This document shows, piece after piece, positions 20,583 through 21,301 of a stretch of 21,301 nucleotides of DNA (its first letter is position 1; every line of letters begins with the position of its first letter). The stretch lies in NCBI GenBank assembly GCA_041686955.1, contig JAWLCV010000070.1:1-21301 (forward strand). Direction: 5' to 3'. The position numbers and the translations under genes were made by a program. Source of the DNA: UBA7803 sp041686955 (GTDB lineage Bacteria > Pseudomonadota > Gammaproteobacteria > Pseudomonadales > Azotimanducaceae). The notes below the pieces were generated by a model, which saw nothing but the letters and a program-made list of their open reading frames with translations, was not told where the DNA came from and searched no databases.

Positions 20583-21257
20583 TTCGGCGCCCAGATGTTC
20601 GGCAAAAAATTCGAGCGTGCGCTCCCGGGCGAGCCGGGCGCTCTCGGCATCGTAGCTGGCGCGGTGATCGCAGTTGAAGCCATGATCCGCCGGATACACG
20701 AAGATCTGCGCGTCCGGCTGAGCAGCACGGATGGCCTCCACGTCCGAGAGCGGAATGTGCGCGTCCTTCTCCCCGAAGTGCATCATCACCGGACACCGCG
20801 GGCGGCGGTCCGCCTCCCGGGCCACGCCGCCGCCGTAGTACGAGACCGCCGCCGCCAGCCCCGACAGATCGCAGGCCGCGCGCCAGGCGAGCAGCCCGCC
20901 GAAGCAGTAGCCCACCGCCCCCACCCGGCCATACACCGCCGCCGCCTCGATGGCGGCCTGCAGATCCTGCAGCGCCAAGCCGTGATCGAGCTTCTGAAAC
21001 GCGATCTCGATGCCCCGCGCCAGATCGGCCTCGCCGTAGCCCAGCTCCACGCCGCGCTCGACCCGGTCGAAGATCTGCGGCGCCAGCGCCACGTAGCCGG
21101 CCTCGGCGTAGCCGTCGGCCACCGCGCGGATGTGGTCGTTGACCCCGAAGATCTCCTGGATCACCACCACGACCCCCTTCGGCTCGCCCTCCGGCACGGC
21201 CCGGTAGGCACCGAGCGCGAACCCGTCCACCGAACGGATTTGAATCTGCTCCCCCAT
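20574..21257 (-). CDS. Dienelactone hydrolase family protein
   Basis: A 227-residue alpha/beta-hydrolase. The catalytic triad of the family is visible: nucleophile Cys in GYCFGG, Asp in FGEKDAHIP, and His in DHGFNCDH. The N-terminal VIQEIFGVNDHIRAVADGYA holds the conserved Glu that activates the Cys. True dienelactone hydrolases act in chlorocatechol breakdown, but most relatives outside such operons have unknown ester or lactone substrates, and no aromatic-degradation gene is beside it. The ATG at 21257 has GGAG 8 bases upstream. It appears monocistronic within the window. Confidence 0.9.
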   Translation of the reverse strand: MGEQIQIRSVDGFALGAYRAVPEGEPKGVVVVIQEIFGVNDHIRAVADGYAEAGYVALAPQIFDRVERGVELGYGEADLARGIEIAFQKLDHGLALQDLQAAIEAAAVYGRVGAVGYCFGGLLAWRAACDLSGLAAAVSYYGGGVAREADRRPRCPVMMHFGEKDAHIPLSDVEAIRAAQPDAQIFVYPADHGFNCDHRASYDAESARLARERTLEFFAEHLGAERL

Positions 21258-21301
21258 GAGTGTGGCTCCGAAATCTGTTTGGAAGGGGGATTGTAAGGGC
21301 T

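Overview
The window looks like chromosomal DNA of a GC-rich gammaproteobacterium. The evidence is a uvrY/gacA-type regulator in the neighbourhood of uvrC, an E. coli-type riboflavin synthase, and a TonB2/TtpC-type energy-transduction cluster (DUF3450, TtpC, ExbB, ExbD, TonB, TPR). A member of the Chromatiales/Ectothiorhodospiraceae would fit, but the genus cannot be read from the sequence. Coding density is high, GTG starts are common, and almost every long antisense ORF is a shadow produced by GC-rich third positions.

Region 1 (1-2050) is a small accessory insertion between the end of a family-5-type uracil-DNA glycosylase gene and the start of uvrC. It is bounded by two imperfect ~130-bp direct repeats, each carrying the 3' end of the glycosylase gene plus the 5' end of uvrC. 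Inside are a small antitoxin gene, a decayed ParE/RelE-like toxin, and a lower-GC GSCFA-domain gene.

Region 2 (1999-6329) holds a minus-strand pair: a beta-propeller/glycosyltransferase fusion whose stop codon overlaps the GTG start of the glycosylase. A plus-strand lipoprotein gene with two Trypco2-like repeats follows, then the uvrY-like response regulator. The uvrY-uvrC operon known from E. coli and Pseudomonas therefore appears to have been opened up here by about 5.6 kb of other genes.

Region 3 (6532-11297) carries two small cysteine-rich proteins, glutaryl-CoA dehydrogenase (gcdH), an HDOD-type sensor histidine kinase, and pyrF. The pyrF promoter lies so close to the start codon that a leaderless mRNA is predicted.

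Region 4 (11515-14325) is a plus-strand pair: a PilZ-domain protein and a large DUF1631 protein, suggesting c-di-GMP-linked control. A perfect dyad lies just before the DUF1631 gene.

Region 5 (14330-20264) is a tight minus-strand operon: DUF3450 periplasmic protein, TtpC-like MotA/TolQ/ExbB protein, ExbB, ExbD, TonB, TPR protein, with riboflavin synthase closely appended. The proton-driven ExbB/ExbD/TtpC motor should energise TonB, while the DUF3450 and TPR proteins act in the periplasm. No TonB-dependent receptor is in view. A dienelactone hydrolase-family gene closes the window (20574-21257).

No rRNA, tRNA, CRISPR array, transposase or integrase was recognised. The most unusual items are the mosaic repeat-bounded insertion at udg/uvrC, the propeller-glycosyltransferase fusion, the duplicated Trypco2-like lipoprotein, and the HDOD-histidine kinase.
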